From: Candidatus Zipacnadia bacterium | Lineage (GTDB): Bacteria > Armatimonadota > Zipacnadia > Zipacnadales > Zipacnadaceae | Direction: 5' to 3' | Assembly: GCA_029821195.1 (NCBI GenBank) | Contig: JALGTU010000006.1 | Span: 1-39,843 of the forward strand | DNA length: 39,843 nucleotides | Part shown: in pieces, positions 1 to 8,015 of the stretch | Position numbering within the stretch: position 1 is the first letter of the stretch | Layout of the letters: each line of letters starts with the position of its first letter | Notes under the pieces: generated by a model | What the model was told of the DNA's origin: nothing | What the model saw: only the letters and a program-made list of their open reading frames with translations | Database searches by the model: none | Position numbers and translations under genes: made by a program

Positions 1-1098
1 CTGGACCTGGCTGCTCGCTCCGTTGAAGACGATGCCGCCGTTGGGGGCGAACATGACGCCATTGCTCTGTTGGTTGGACCCGTTAAAGGTAAGGGCGGTG
101 CCGCTGGTAGACTGGTATGATACGAGCGCCACCCCCTCGACGAAGGGAGTTATCGTTTGGGTGCAGCCGTTGAAGGTAATATTGCCCTGCGCGACGATCG
201 TCACGTTGTTGAGTATGTGGCCGGTGCCGTTGAACCTGACATCGCCCTCCACTTTATACAATGAATTCTCGGCCAAGCTCCCGGAGCCGTTGACGGTAAG
301 ATCGCCCAGGACATGAATCCTGCCACTGGGCAGGGTCGCCCCGGAGTCGTTGAGCGTAATGCTGTCGAGGGTGCTATCGGTCTCGAAGTCATCCCATTGG
401 TAATCTACGGGATAGGGCAGTACGGTGGACTCAATGATGCCGCCCTGGATGTCAATGTTCGGGCCGTTTATCCTGTAGCTATTGACGTATTCTAAGGCTC
501 CCGTTATTGTATCGTTACCTCCGTTGATAACCACCTTACTGTTGGCGTGAATCGAGCCGTCCACATACAGGCCGCTCCCGTTATCCCGGAAGACTGTATC
601 GGTGGGGCTATCGTCCCCGGCGAAGATAGCGTAGGGGCTGCTGCTGGCGGCCTGGCGGAGCGCCACTGCCGACTTGGTGACGGTGGTCGTATCGAGCCCC
701 AGCACGCGCCCGAAGATGTAGTTCACCTGGATCTGTGTATTGACCTCGAGAGCATGCGTATCTGCGGGCAAGTCGCCATAGCCGGGCACCGTCTCGCCCG
801 GCCCGTAGTAAGTACACCCCTCGCCGGGTTTCAGCGCCACCTGAAAGCCACCGGTCCCCTCGTTGTTGGCCTCTATGTACTGTGCAGCCTCGCCAGTCGC
901 GTCACTAACGCTGGGCAACTCGCTGGCACCGGCCAGGGCGGCGGCATCCGCCGCGATCTGGGCTTGCTGGGCCGCGATGGCCAGCCGTCCCACGTCCACG
1001 GTCAACGTGACTATGCCCAGCAAAGCCACCAGCGCCACCGCTACTATGACGAGAGTCGCGCCGCGTTGCCGACACTTAGGGTGTCCAGTCTTTTCCAT
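1..1098 (-). CDS. Tad/TadE-G-like secreted protein with beta-helix repeats (C-terminus cut by window edge)
   Basis: The frame is open from an ATG at 1098 to the window edge, 366 codons without a stop. Residues 1-45 show the Tad pattern: a short basic start, RGATLVIVAVALVALLGIVTLTVD as one hydrophobic segment (written here only as its position, about residues 12-33), then GRLAIAAQQAQIAADAAALA, the conserved alanine-rich helix of pilus-assembly Tad-like proteins. From about residue 150 the protein changes to recurrent FNG/NGSG/NGG motifs spaced 15-25 residues apart (VDGSIHANSKVVING, GDLTVNGSGSL, GDVRFNGTGHI, GNITFNG, ALTFNGS, GGIVFNG), the look of a right-handed parallel beta-helix. A GAGG ribosome site precedes the start. 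It probably sits outside the cytoplasmic membrane anchored by the N-terminal helix. The exact partner system is not in the window. Confidence 0.8.
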   Translation of the reverse strand, partial: MEKTGHPKCRQRGATLVIVAVALVALLGIVTLTVDVGRLAIAAQQAQIAADAAALAGASELPSVSDATGEAAQYIEANNEGTGGFQVALKPGEGCTYYGPGETVPGYGDLPADTHALEVNTQIQVNYIFGRVLGLDTTTVTKSAVALRQAASSSPYAIFAGDDSPTDTVFRDNGSGLYVDGSIHANSKVVINGGNDTITGALEYVNSYRINGPNIDIQGGIIESTVLPYPVDYQWDDFETDSTLDSITLNDSGATLPSGRIHVLGDLTVNGSGSLAENSLYKVEGDVRFNGTGHILNNVTIVAQGNITFNGCTQTITPFVEGVALVSYQSTSGTALTFNGSNQQSNGVMFAPNGGIVFNGASSQVQ

Positions 1099-1284
1099 AG
1101 CCTCAACCCCTCTGCCGCCAGTACTGCCTGGCTTTGTCCGCCCGTGTATCCAGTCTCAATATCGGCCTAACCGGTATCGCTCTTTACCGTAGAGGCCCGA
1201 AGCCTGTACAGTTTGGTGTGGCGAGGGTCAGCAGAAGCTCAACAACCACTCGCCGGCTGATTGCGGCCCGGTGCAGCAATGGCC

Positions 1285-1590
1285 TCACTCTGCCAGTTTT
1301 TCCTCGATGGAGTCTACCTTTGCCTGCATTGAGATGTCTTTGTCGCGGCGATCATCAATCTTGATGGTTGTGACTACGCGCGGATAGCCCAGCGTGAAGC
1401 AGACCTCGTGCATCTCCCGCGCGACCGCCAGCAGCGTGTCCAGGTCCCCTTCCAGCGTTGTGCCCATCGGGCTGAGTTCGTACTTTACTCCGCGGTCCTG
1501 GACAACCTTCAATACCTCGGCCAAAGGCGCCGATAGACTGCCGCCGACCTTGCCAATCGGAATGATATTTACCTCTAACAAGACTGGCAT
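1285..1590 (-). CDS. MTH1187 family thiamine-binding protein (UPF0045)
   Basis: The 101-residue product MPVLLEVNIIPIGK... with PLAEVLKVVQDRGVKYELSPMGTTLEGD is typical of the MTH1187/YkoF-like thiamine-binding family (about 95-105 residues, ferredoxin-like fold, cytosolic, oligomeric). The conserved GTTLEG segment around residue 45 and the C-terminal DDRRDK region are visible. An upstream in-frame ATG at 1611 exists, but the start at 1590 has AGGTGG at proper distance (ending 5 bases before) and gives the usual family N-terminus. It stands alone between the Tad-like gene and a divergent lipoprotein gene; no thiamine transporter or biosynthesis gene is nearby, so its physiological role is inferred only from the family. 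Confidence 0.9.
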   Translation of the reverse strand: MPVLLEVNIIPIGKVGGSLSAPLAEVLKVVQDRGVKYELSPMGTTLEGDLDTLLAVAREMHEVCFTLGYPRVVTTIKIDDRRDKDISMQAKVDSIEEKLAE

Positions 1591-1833
1591 AGTGCCACCT
1601 GTCTTTCTCACTGCTCGAATCCGGCTTAGATTAGTGGTTCCCTAGATTAGATTCGCAACATTCTCTCACGTTCCTTCTCCCGAGCTTGTGGGAGGACTGT
1701 GCCCCGCGCGCAGAGAAGCAATAACCTCGCAGGCGCTGCAACTAATCTGCCCAAAAGCCCTCAAAATAGATGGAGGTGAGCGCTCTCCCTTTCCTCCGTC
1801 TTCATAAGCAATAGGACCTCAGGAGGTGGCACT

Positions 1834-2202
1834 ATGAGTTTTCGGCGCTTCATACCAGCTCGCTTCATAATTATTGGCGTGTGCATAATCAGTTCGGCCT
1901 TGGTGGTCACGGCTCTAACCGGCTGCGCAGGCTACCGGGATCGGGTTATCGGCGAGGGCGAACATGAGATGGTTTTTAGCAACGATGGTAATATTGCCGT
2001 GCCGGTTACCGTGCGCTGGGTGTCCGGGCAGCAGCACATCAAGACCGAGACCTTTACCGTCTATACCACGGGCACGGTGACGTTGTTGACTATCCCGCGC
2101 CTGAGTTATGAAATCGAGTTGGACCCGGATTGCGAGTCGGAGTCCAGTGCAGCACCGGCCTCGGTCCCCGAGAATCAGGTCATAGACCTGCGCCAGCGGT
2201 GA
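1834..2202 (+). CDS. small hypothetical lipoprotein
   Basis: A 122-residue protein with a basic start, a long hydrophobic stretch at residues 11-28 and a lipobox LTGC with the lipidated cysteine at residue 31, so it is probably exported and lipid-anchored. The mature part of about 90 residues is rich in beta-type sequence (VTVRWVSGQQHIKTETFTVYTTGTVTLLT). I do not recognise the family. The start is well supported: AGGAGG lies 7 bases upstream of the ATG. It is monocistronic as far as can be seen, divergent from the MTH1187 gene and separated by about 200 bases from the aconitase gene. Confidence 0.75.
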   Translation: MSFRRFIPARFIIIGVCIISSALVVTALTGCAGYRDRVIGEGEHEMVFSNDGNIAVPVTVRWVSGQQHIKTETFTVYTTGTVTLLTIPRLSYEIELDPDCESESSAAPASVPENQVIDLRQR

Positions 2203-2406
2203 GACATGCCCCCCTGACCTACGGGTCTGCGCGCAAGCGCGCACACAGAAGGGCTCATCATCCGGTAGGGGCGGCAGGCTGACATGGCGTAGGTCAGGTA
2301 TGGCGCAGCGGCGCTCCCTTCTGAGCTGGCAAAAGGTGTTCTAGCTGCCGGTGGCGAATCCTCATCGAGATATTCCGCGCCGTTCCACAACGGGGGGAAC
2401 TTGATT

Positions 2407-4344
2407 GTGAAGGGCACTATTATCGAGAAGATACTTCGCGAGCACCTGGTGAGCGGCGAGCTACGGCCGGGCCAGGAGATCGCCATTCGCATAGACCAAA
2501 CGCTGACCCAGGACGCCACCGGGACGATGGCCTACCTCCAGTTCGAAGCGCTCGGCCTGGAGCGTGTGCGTACTGAGCTGGCGGTAAGCTACGTGGACCA
2601 CAACACGCTCCAGAGCGGCTTCGAGAACGCCGACGATCACCGCTTCCTCCAGAGCGTCGCCGCGCGGCGCGGGATTTACTTCTCGCGGCCCGGTAACGGC
2701 ATCTGCCATCAGGTGCACCTGGAGCGCTTCGGACAACCGGGCAAAACGCTGCTGGGCGCGGACAGCCACACGCCCACCGGTGGCGGGTTGGGGATGGTGG
2801 CTATCGGCGCGGGCGGGCTGGATGTGGCGCTGGCGATGGCCCGGAGGCCCTTCTACCTGCGTACGCCGCAGGTGCTGGGAGTAGAGCTGGTTGGCGAGCT
2901 GTGTGACTGGGTCGCCGCCCAGGACGTCATCCTCTATCTGCTCGAGCAGCTCTCGGTCAGTGGGGGAGTGGGCAAGGCCCTCGAGTACCACGGGCCGGGC
3001 GTGGCCACGCTCAATGTGCCCCAGCGGGCGACAATAGCCAATATGGGTACTGAGCTGGGCGCGACGACGTCGGTTTTCCCGTCGGATGAGGTTACGCGTG
3101 GGTTCCTGCGTGCGCAACAGCGCGAGGAGCATTGGGTAGCGCTCAGTGCTGAGGACGGCGCGGAGTATGAAGAAGAGATGACAGTTAACCTGGACGAACT
3201 GGAGCCGATGATCGCCCAGCCCCACAGTCCCGACAACGTCGTCGCCGTCCGCGAGCTGGTCGGCATGCCCGTTGACCAGGTCTGCATCGGGAGCTGCACC
3301 AGCTCCTCGTTGCAGGAGATGATGACCGTCGCGGCGATGCTGCGCGGCCGGAAGATCGCCGGCAATCTCAGCCTGACCATCTCGCCCGGCTCCCGGCAGG
3401 TTCTGACGATGCTGGCACAAAACGGGGCGCTGGCGGATATGGTCGCGGCGGGTGCCCGCATCCTGGAGTGCGCCTGTGGCCCGTGCATCGGTATGGGCCA
3501 GGCCCCGCCCACCGACGCGGTCTCGGTGCGCTCATTTAACCGCAATTTTCCGGGTCGCAGCGGTACCGCCTCTGCCGGAATCTTTCTGGCGAGCCCCGCC
3601 GTGTGTGCGGCGACTGCTCTGGCCGGTGAGCTAACCGATCCGCGGACGCTCGGGCAGCCGCCCGCGATTGAGATACCTGAGCGCTTTGTCACCGACGACA
3701 GCATGATAATTCCGCCAGCGAGTGACCCGGACAAAATCGAGATCGCCTACGGACCCAATATCAAGCCGGTGCCGGAGCAACAGCCGCTCGCAGATGTGAT
3801 TGAAGGCGAGGTCCTGCTGAAGGTCGGCGGCAATATCAGTACTGACGACATAATGCCCGCCGGGGCGAAGATCCTGCCGCTGCGCAGCAATATCCCCGCG
3901 ATCAGCCGGCACGTTTTCGCGCGAATTGACGAGGGCTTCGCAGCGCGCGCGCAGGCGCGGGACGGCGGGATAATTCTGGGGGGGCGCAACTACGGGCAGG
4001 GCTCCAGCCGCGAGCATGCTGCGCTGGCTCCTGCGTACCTGGGCGTGAGGGCGGTCCTGGCCGTCTCCTTCGCGCGCATCCACTGGGCCAACCTCATCAA
4101 CTTCGGCATCCTGCCGCTCGAGGTCTCTGCGGAGGATTATGCCAAGTGTGAGCAGGGCGACGATATCTGCATCTATGATGTCCGCACCAGCATCGAGGCA
4201 GGCCGCCCGCTGGCCGTGAGGAACCTTACCAAAGGCTTTGACTTCACTGGTAGTTGCACGTTGGCCGACCGCGAGGCGGAGGTAATACTGGCCGGCGGGG
4301 CCCTGAACTGGGCCAGGCAGAAGCTGGACGAGCGCTCAAACTGA
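2407..4344 (+). CDS. aconitate hydratase, Aquifex type (LeuC-like plus swivel domain)
   Basis: The roughly 645-residue protein carries an aconitase core followed by a LeuD-like swivel domain. Counting from a TTG at 2401, it shows DSHTPTGGG at 121-129, the first 4Fe-4S cysteine in IGSCTSS (C299), the pair CGPCIGMG (C359, C362), then GGNISTDDIMPAG and GRNYGQGSSREHAALAP in the swivel domain. This single-chain layout and length match the Aquifex-type aconitase group rather than canonical 850-900 residue AcnA/AcnB. It would interconvert citrate and isocitrate in the cytosol; a homoaconitase-like or isopropylmalate-type substrate cannot be excluded by eye. I prefer the GTG at 2407 because the GGGGGG run at 2392-2397 lies 9 bases from it and only 3 from the TTG at 2401. 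Neighbouring genes are unrelated. Confidence 0.88.
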   Translation: MKGTIIEKILREHLVSGELRPGQEIAIRIDQTLTQDATGTMAYLQFEALGLERVRTELAVSYVDHNTLQSGFENADDHRFLQSVAARRGIYFSRPGNGICHQVHLERFGQPGKTLLGADSHTPTGGGLGMVAIGAGGLDVALAMARRPFYLRTPQVLGVELVGELCDWVAAQDVILYLLEQLSVSGGVGKALEYHGPGVATLNVPQRATIANMGTELGATTSVFPSDEVTRGFLRAQQREEHWVALSAEDGAEYEEEMTVNLDELEPMIAQPHSPDNVVAVRELVGMPVDQVCIGSCTSSSLQEMMTVAAMLRGRKIAGNLSLTISPGSRQVLTMLAQNGALADMVAAGARILECACGPCIGMGQAPPTDAVSVRSFNRNFPGRSGTASAGIFLASPAVCAATALAGELTDPRTLGQPPAIEIPERFVTDDSMIIPPASDPDKIEIAYGPNIKPVPEQQPLADVIEGEVLLKVGGNISTDDIMPAGAKILPLRSNIPAISRHVFARIDEGFAARAQARDGGIILGGRNYGQGSSREHAALAPAYLGVRAVLAVSFARIHWANLINFGILPLEVSAEDYAKCEQGDDICIYDVRTSIEAGRPLAVRNLTKGFDFTGSCTLADREAEVILAGGALNWARQKLDERSN

Positions 4345-4381
4345 GCACACCCGAACATCTCCCTCGGCCCGACTCTCATTA

Positions 4382-4403
4382 CTGCTGCCACCCGGGGCAG
4401 CAG
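4382..4403. terminator. possible bidirectional terminator hairpin
   Basis: A perfect 8-bp stem CTGCTGCC/GGCAGCAG with a 6-base loop lies between the convergent aconitase and thioredoxin genes. There is no T-tract on either side, so intrinsic termination is only suggested by position and stem. Confidence 0.45.
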
Positions 4404-4413
4404 GTAGAAAGGC

Positions 4414-4743
4414 TTACTCTCCCAGCAACTGATCAACCAGCGAGGTGAAATGGCTCTCGCTTTGGACGCCGATTACACGTTCGGCGACTTGACCATCCTT
4501 GAAGATGAAGACTGCGGGAATGGCGCGGATACCATACCGCACCGCGAGTTGTGGGTACTCATCCAGATTCACTTTCCCCAGTTTGATCTTGCCGGCATAT
4601 TTCTCGGCTAGGTTTTCGAGCACGGGTGAGATCATGTGACATGGCCCGCACCAGGGCGCCCAGAAGTCCACCATTACCGGTACGTCGGCCTCGAGCGCTT
4701 CGCTCTCGAAACTATCCGCGGTTATTTCTATCGCGTGAGACAC
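4414..4743 (-). CDS. trxA: thioredoxin from internal GTG start
   Basis: Starting at the internal GTG (4743-4741) gives a 109-residue stand-alone thioredoxin: SHAIEITADSFESEAL, the redox site WAPWCGPCHM, KVNLDEYPQLAVRYGIRAIPA and the C-terminal helix. It would reduce protein disulfides in the cytosol. The start is supported by AGGAGG at 4752-4757, 8 bases upstream, a better signal than most genes in this window have. No stop codon separates it from the preceding VanZ frame, so it may be produced both as a fusion and as a free protein. The thioredoxin identity is certain; the independent start is inferred. Confidence 0.75.
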   Translation of the reverse strand: MSHAIEITADSFESEALEADVPVMVDFWAPWCGPCHMISPVLENLAEKYAGKIKLGKVNLDEYPQLAVRYGIRAIPAVFIFKDGQVAERVIGVQSESHFTSLVDQLLGE

Positions 4744-5208
4744 TTGTTCTTCCTCCTGACGATTCTGTTCAACGGATTGAGCCTCGTTAATGCTGGCAGA
4801 ATTATTATACCAGTACAGCAATATTGTCAAGGCGATGACAATCCCCAGGCAGTTGGCGACGACGTCCATCCATTCAAAATCCCGCCCGGGCACTGAAATC
4901 TGGTAGAACTCCAGCAGTAGACCGTACACCGCAGCTCCAGTCGCAATCCCCCAAACGTAGCGTCCGAGGCGGTAGCCGTGCGCACTCCCGTTCAAGGAGC
5001 GATAGACCAGGGCTGCCAGAAGCGCATACGCCAGGAAATGCTTGATCTTGTCCACCCCGCCCTGGCCCGGGGTGCGACCTATGCTTGGTGAGGTGCTGAC
5101 GACAAAGATCGCCACCATCCACAACCCGGTGGGCAACCAGCGTAGCAGCCACCGGCCGCTCCCGGCGCCGGTAGCTGCTTTCTCCGGGCTCTCATCTTGC
5201 TGCCTCAT
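4414..5208 (-). CDS. VanZ-like membrane protein in frame with thioredoxin
   Basis: The 264-codon frame joins two domains. Residues 1-130 look like a VanZ-family membrane protein: four predicted membrane segments (about 24-40, 57-72, 83-103, 119-136), with the family's DKIKHFLAY and EFYQISVPGRDFEWMDVVANCLG motifs. Residues 156-264 are a complete thioredoxin with the active site WCGPC, the cis-proline in IRAIPA and the usual length of about 109. The linker at 137-155 is polar and acidic. With a VanZ topology both ends would face the cytosol. The start ATG overlaps the stop of the upstream carboxypeptidase gene as ATGA, so the two are translationally coupled. An internal GTG with a strong ribosome site (see separate entry) suggests that free thioredoxin is also or mainly made. 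Confidence 0.8.
   Translation of the reverse strand: MRQQDESPEKAATGAGSGRWLLRWLPTGLWMVAIFVVSTSPSIGRTPGQGGVDKIKHFLAYALLAALVYRSLNGSAHGYRLGRYVWGIATGAAVYGLLLEFYQISVPGRDFEWMDVVANCLGIVIALTILLYWYNNSASINEAQSVEQNRQEEEQVSHAIEITADSFESEALEADVPVMVDFWAPWCGPCHMISPVLENLAEKYAGKIKLGKVNLDEYPQLAVRYGIRAIPAVFIFKDGQVAERVIGVQSESHFTSLVDQLLGE
4752..4757 (-). promoter_or_regulatory. strong Shine-Dalgarno inside the VanZ-thioredoxin frame
   Basis: Reads AGGAGG on the minus strand, 8 bases before a GTG that begins a full-length thioredoxin. It argues for internal translation initiation within a longer open frame. Confidence 0.75.
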
Positions 5209-6524
5209 TCGGCTACCTGGAGATCGGTCAAAGGAAGATTGAGGGTAGCCTGCTGGGCCACCAGCACCATTCCGTCGGCATCGTGAACTTCGGCGCTAAT
5301 CGCATAAGCACCGGCTGCCAGGTTGCCCGTGTTGAGCAGGCACCGGCCGTTGCGTTCGTTGGTCAGCGCCTTGGTAGTGCCGTTGAGCTTGATCATGACG
5401 AACCCAAAGTCCCCGCTTCCCTCAACCTGGGTGCGCACCAGCACTTGTGGACCGTCGGCACCGCTGTATGGCTCCAGGCCCAGGCTGAGGCGCAGCGGGG
5501 TCTCCAAGGGGGGAGATGATGTGACAGCCTCGGCGGGGGCCGCGGGTCGGTCAAGCTCGGGGACGGCGGCTTGCAGGGCGGACGACTGCTGGCGGCCCAG
5601 GTAGTTGATTATCCCCAGGATGGCGAGAACGTGGAAACCCGCGCGCTGCCCCAGACTACGCCCCCGGCCGGTCTTGGTCTCGCACAGGAAGGCCAGCCGG
5701 CCCTCGCTCAGTCCCCAGTAGCGGTGGCACATTCGCAGAGACTCACCCGGGTAATCGTAGTAAACATTCAGGGGATAACTGTACTTGCTCATCCAGTACG
5801 AGATGTTGTGTGAGGCGGCTACAGTATTGTCACACAGGATTGCGGGCAGGCTGCCGTGGGCTCCGATGGTCTCGATGAAGTTCTCCTGGTAAGAGCGCTT
5901 GCTGCTGTGGGCCGGTAGCTCGTGCAGGTCTACGACGGCATGCGCCATCCGGCGATGGACCGCCGCCCTGATCGCCTTTGTCTCGGGCTGGGTGAACTTA
6001 CCCCAGTCGCGGTTGAGGTCCACGTTGTGGCCGTTGGCGCGGCGCCCGGACACGGCCCCGTCCGGATTAGCTATGGGCACCACGCTTATCTGAAACTGGG
6101 CGAGCAGCGCCCGCTCGGCGGGTGAGGTCGCCCTGACCAGATGCGCCAGCAGACCCAGCGCAGCGGTAGTTCCGGCGGGCTCGTTGCCGTGCTGGCGAGC
6201 AATAATAAACAGACGAATCTTGTCTTGCGATGGATAGTCAGGGTCGGTTACGGTCGCCAGCCAGATATCGCGGCCCCCGTGGGACTGGCCGATGGATTGC
6301 ACGGTGAGCAGAGGACTTGTTTCACCAAGCTCACGCAGCAGCGCGCTGGCCTGCACGTAGCTGCGGGGGGTGGCGGGGAACAGGTGGGCAATGTCGGTAA
6401 GAACATCGGCTCGGGCTTGGCCTGCGATCACGCCGACACCCAACAGCATACAGGCCATCAGCATCGGCCACAGCATCCGGTTGCGGGGGAGTGGGTCAGA
6501 CATAGCGCTCTGGTTGTTGCCCAT
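5205..6524 (-). CDS. secreted M14 family zinc carboxypeptidase
   Basis: A 439-residue protein with an N-terminal signal sequence (hydrophobic stretch about 18-36 ending in QARADV). The M14 zinc site is complete: H112 and E115 in RQHGNEPAG and H201 in VVDLHE, with NVDLNRDW at 167-174 as the substrate-binding NR motif and a likely catalytic glutamate E282 in FLCETKTGRG. The catalytic domain covers about 50-310; about 330-435 is a beta-rich C-terminal domain of the sort that assists folding or binding. It probably acts outside the cytoplasmic membrane on peptides or peptidoglycan stems. The start could also be the ATG at 6503, which shortens the basic region before the signal. The stop overlaps the VanZ start by 4 bases. 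Confidence 0.88.
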   Translation of the reverse strand: MGNNQSAMSDPLPRNRMLWPMLMACMLLGVGVIAGQARADVLTDIAHLFPATPRSYVQASALLRELGETSPLLTVQSIGQSHGGRDIWLATVTDPDYPSQDKIRLFIIARQHGNEPAGTTAALGLLAHLVRATSPAERALLAQFQISVVPIANPDGAVSGRRANGHNVDLNRDWGKFTQPETKAIRAAVHRRMAHAVVDLHELPAHSSKRSYQENFIETIGAHGSLPAILCDNTVAASHNISYWMSKYSYPLNVYYDYPGESLRMCHRYWGLSEGRLAFLCETKTGRGRSLGQRAGFHVLAILGIINYLGRQQSSALQAAVPELDRPAAPAEAVTSSPPLETPLRLSLGLEPYSGADGPQVLVRTQVEGSGDFGFVMIKLNGTTKALTNERNGRCLLNTGNLAAGAYAISAEVHDADGMVLVAQQATLNLPLTDLQVAE

Positions 6525-6608
6525 CGAGCTAAGCGGGTGGTATTGCGCAGATGATAGCAGAAAACGCTGGCAAAGTAAAGTAACCGGGGGCGCAGTGCCT
6601 GCGCCTCT

Positions 6609-6637
6609 TTGCCTCTGCTATGCTGTTCTGGTATAAT
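6609..6637 (+). promoter_or_regulatory. sigma-70 type promoter of the permease operon
   Basis: TTGCCT, a 17-base spacer, then a perfect TATAAT at 6632-6637, about 45 bases before the permease ATG. It is the only strong promoter seen before the run permease-activase-CAP-gmhA. Confidence 0.75.
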
Positions 6638-6681
6638 GACCTGCAAAGCATAGGGCTTTACTTGTCAGCCTAAGGACCGAA

Positions 6682-8004
6682 ATGACCACTCTGGGAATTA
6701 TTGCCTCTGTCATTTTCGTGCTTACCTACATCCTCATCGCTACCGAGCGTGTGCATCGCACCAAAGCGGCGCTGCTCGGCGCGGTGCTGATGTTGCTTCT
6801 GCGCCTCGTTGACCAGCATAGCGCCTTCCACGGCACGCCCGAAGTACTGGGCATAGACTGGAATACCGTCTTCCTGCTCATCGGGATGATGACCATCGCC
6901 AGCACCACCGGCCGCACCGGCGCCTTTCAGTGGATCGCAATAAAGGCCGCTAAGCTGGCGCGCGGTCACCCCTTCTGGATCATTGTCCTGTTATCAACCG
7001 GCACCGCGGTGCTTTCAGCGGGCCTGGACAATGCGACCACAGTGGTGCTGATGGCGCCGGTGACTATCCTCATCTGCGAGGCGCTGGAGGTTGACCCGGT
7101 TCCGTACCTGATTTTCGTCGTATTATCGTCGAATATTGGGGGCACCGCCACGCTGATTGGCGACCCGCCCAACATCATGATCGCCTCGCAGGCTCACCTG
7201 ACCTTCCTTGACTTCCTGAAGATTGACGCGCCCATCGCCTTTGTGGCGCTGCTGAGCCTCTTTGGGCTGGCCTGGCTGTTCGTCCACCGGTTCGTGCGGG
7301 TCTCGCTGCGCCAGCGGGCGAGGCTGCGTCGCTTCGATGAGAGTCTGGCCATCACCAACCCTCGCCTGCTCCGCAAGTGCGTAGTCGTCGGACTGGCCAC
7401 GCTGGGGGTATTCTGCATCCACGATGTGATTCACCTCGAGCCGGCGACCATCGCCCTGGCCGGCGCGACGCTGCTCCTGCTCATGCAAAAAGGTGATGTG
7501 GAAGAGGCCTTTCGCGGCGTCGAATGGGGCACTATTTTCTTCATCATCGGCCTGTTCATTATGGTCGCGGCGCTCGTGGCTACCGGCGTGATTGGGCTGT
7601 TCAGCGGCTACTTGCTCGCGCTCACCAAGGAGAATGTGCTGCTCCTGACGATGGGCGTGCTGGTCATCTCGGCGATTGTCTCTGGGCTTATTGGCAATAT
7701 CGCCTATGTCGCCGCGATGAATGCGGTGTTGATCACGCTTGCCGGAACAAAGCATCCGGAGCTGGGCGAGATCGCCCGGCTCCACACCCCTGACATGATC
7801 CCGGTATGGTGGGCGCTTTCGATCGGCGCGTGCTTCGGCGGCAACTCTACGCTCCTGGGCACCGCAGCTAATGTGGCTGTGGCCGGAATCTCGGAAAGAT
7901 CTGGATATCCGATGAGTTTTGGCCGATTCCTTAAGTACGGAATCCCGATAACCGCGGTAACTATCGTCCTGGGTGCAATATACTTGTGGATTCTGTTCTT
8001 CTGA
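6682..8004 (+). CDS. ArsB/NhaD-type ion permease (SLC13/IT superfamily)
   Basis: A 440-residue, highly hydrophobic integral membrane protein with about 11-12 membrane segments. Family marks are visible twice, as expected from the internal duplication: NATTVVLMAPV with SSNIGGTATLIGDPPNIM in the first half (about 115-165), and NIAYVAAMNAVLI with GACFGGNSTLLGTAANVAV in the second half (about 330-400). The two N/G-T-x-I/L-G-D/T-P/A-N loops are the likely substrate and cation sites of the ion transporter superfamily. Substrate (Na+/H+, arsenite, dicarboxylate) cannot be decided from sequence; no arsenic genes are near. TAAGGA sits before the ATG at 6682. The gene is followed after 11 bases by the activase gene. 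Confidence 0.85.
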   Translation: MTTLGIIASVIFVLTYILIATERVHRTKAALLGAVLMLLLRLVDQHSAFHGTPEVLGIDWNTVFLLIGMMTIASTTGRTGAFQWIAIKAAKLARGHPFWIIVLLSTGTAVLSAGLDNATTVVLMAPVTILICEALEVDPVPYLIFVVLSSNIGGTATLIGDPPNIMIASQAHLTFLDFLKIDAPIAFVALLSLFGLAWLFVHRFVRVSLRQRARLRRFDESLAITNPRLLRKCVVVGLATLGVFCIHDVIHLEPATIALAGATLLLLMQKGDVEEAFRGVEWGTIFFIIGLFIMVAALVATGVIGLFSGYLLALTKENVLLLTMGVLVISAIVSGLIGNIAYVAAMNAVLITLAGTKHPELGEIARLHTPDMIPVWWALSIGACFGGNSTLLGTAANVAVAGISERSGYPMSFGRFLKYGIPITAVTIVLGAIYLWILFF

Positions 8005-8015
8005 GAGCAGGCAAG

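Noticed and set aside
2228-2243. Perfect palindrome TGCGCGC-AA-GCGCGCA after the small lipoprotein gene
   Set aside because: A 2-base loop is too tight for a good hairpin and no T-tract follows, so I do not call it a terminator.
2461-3420. A 319-codon minus-strand open frame opposite the aconitase gene
   Set aside because: It mirrors the GC-rich codons of the aconitase, has no recognisable domain or ribosome site, and the plus-strand frame has complete catalytic motifs.
4414-5208. Frameshift explanation for the VanZ-thioredoxin joint frame
   Set aside because: Both domains are complete and in the same frame with no break in codon pattern; a lost stop codon remains possible but there is no direct sign of an indel.
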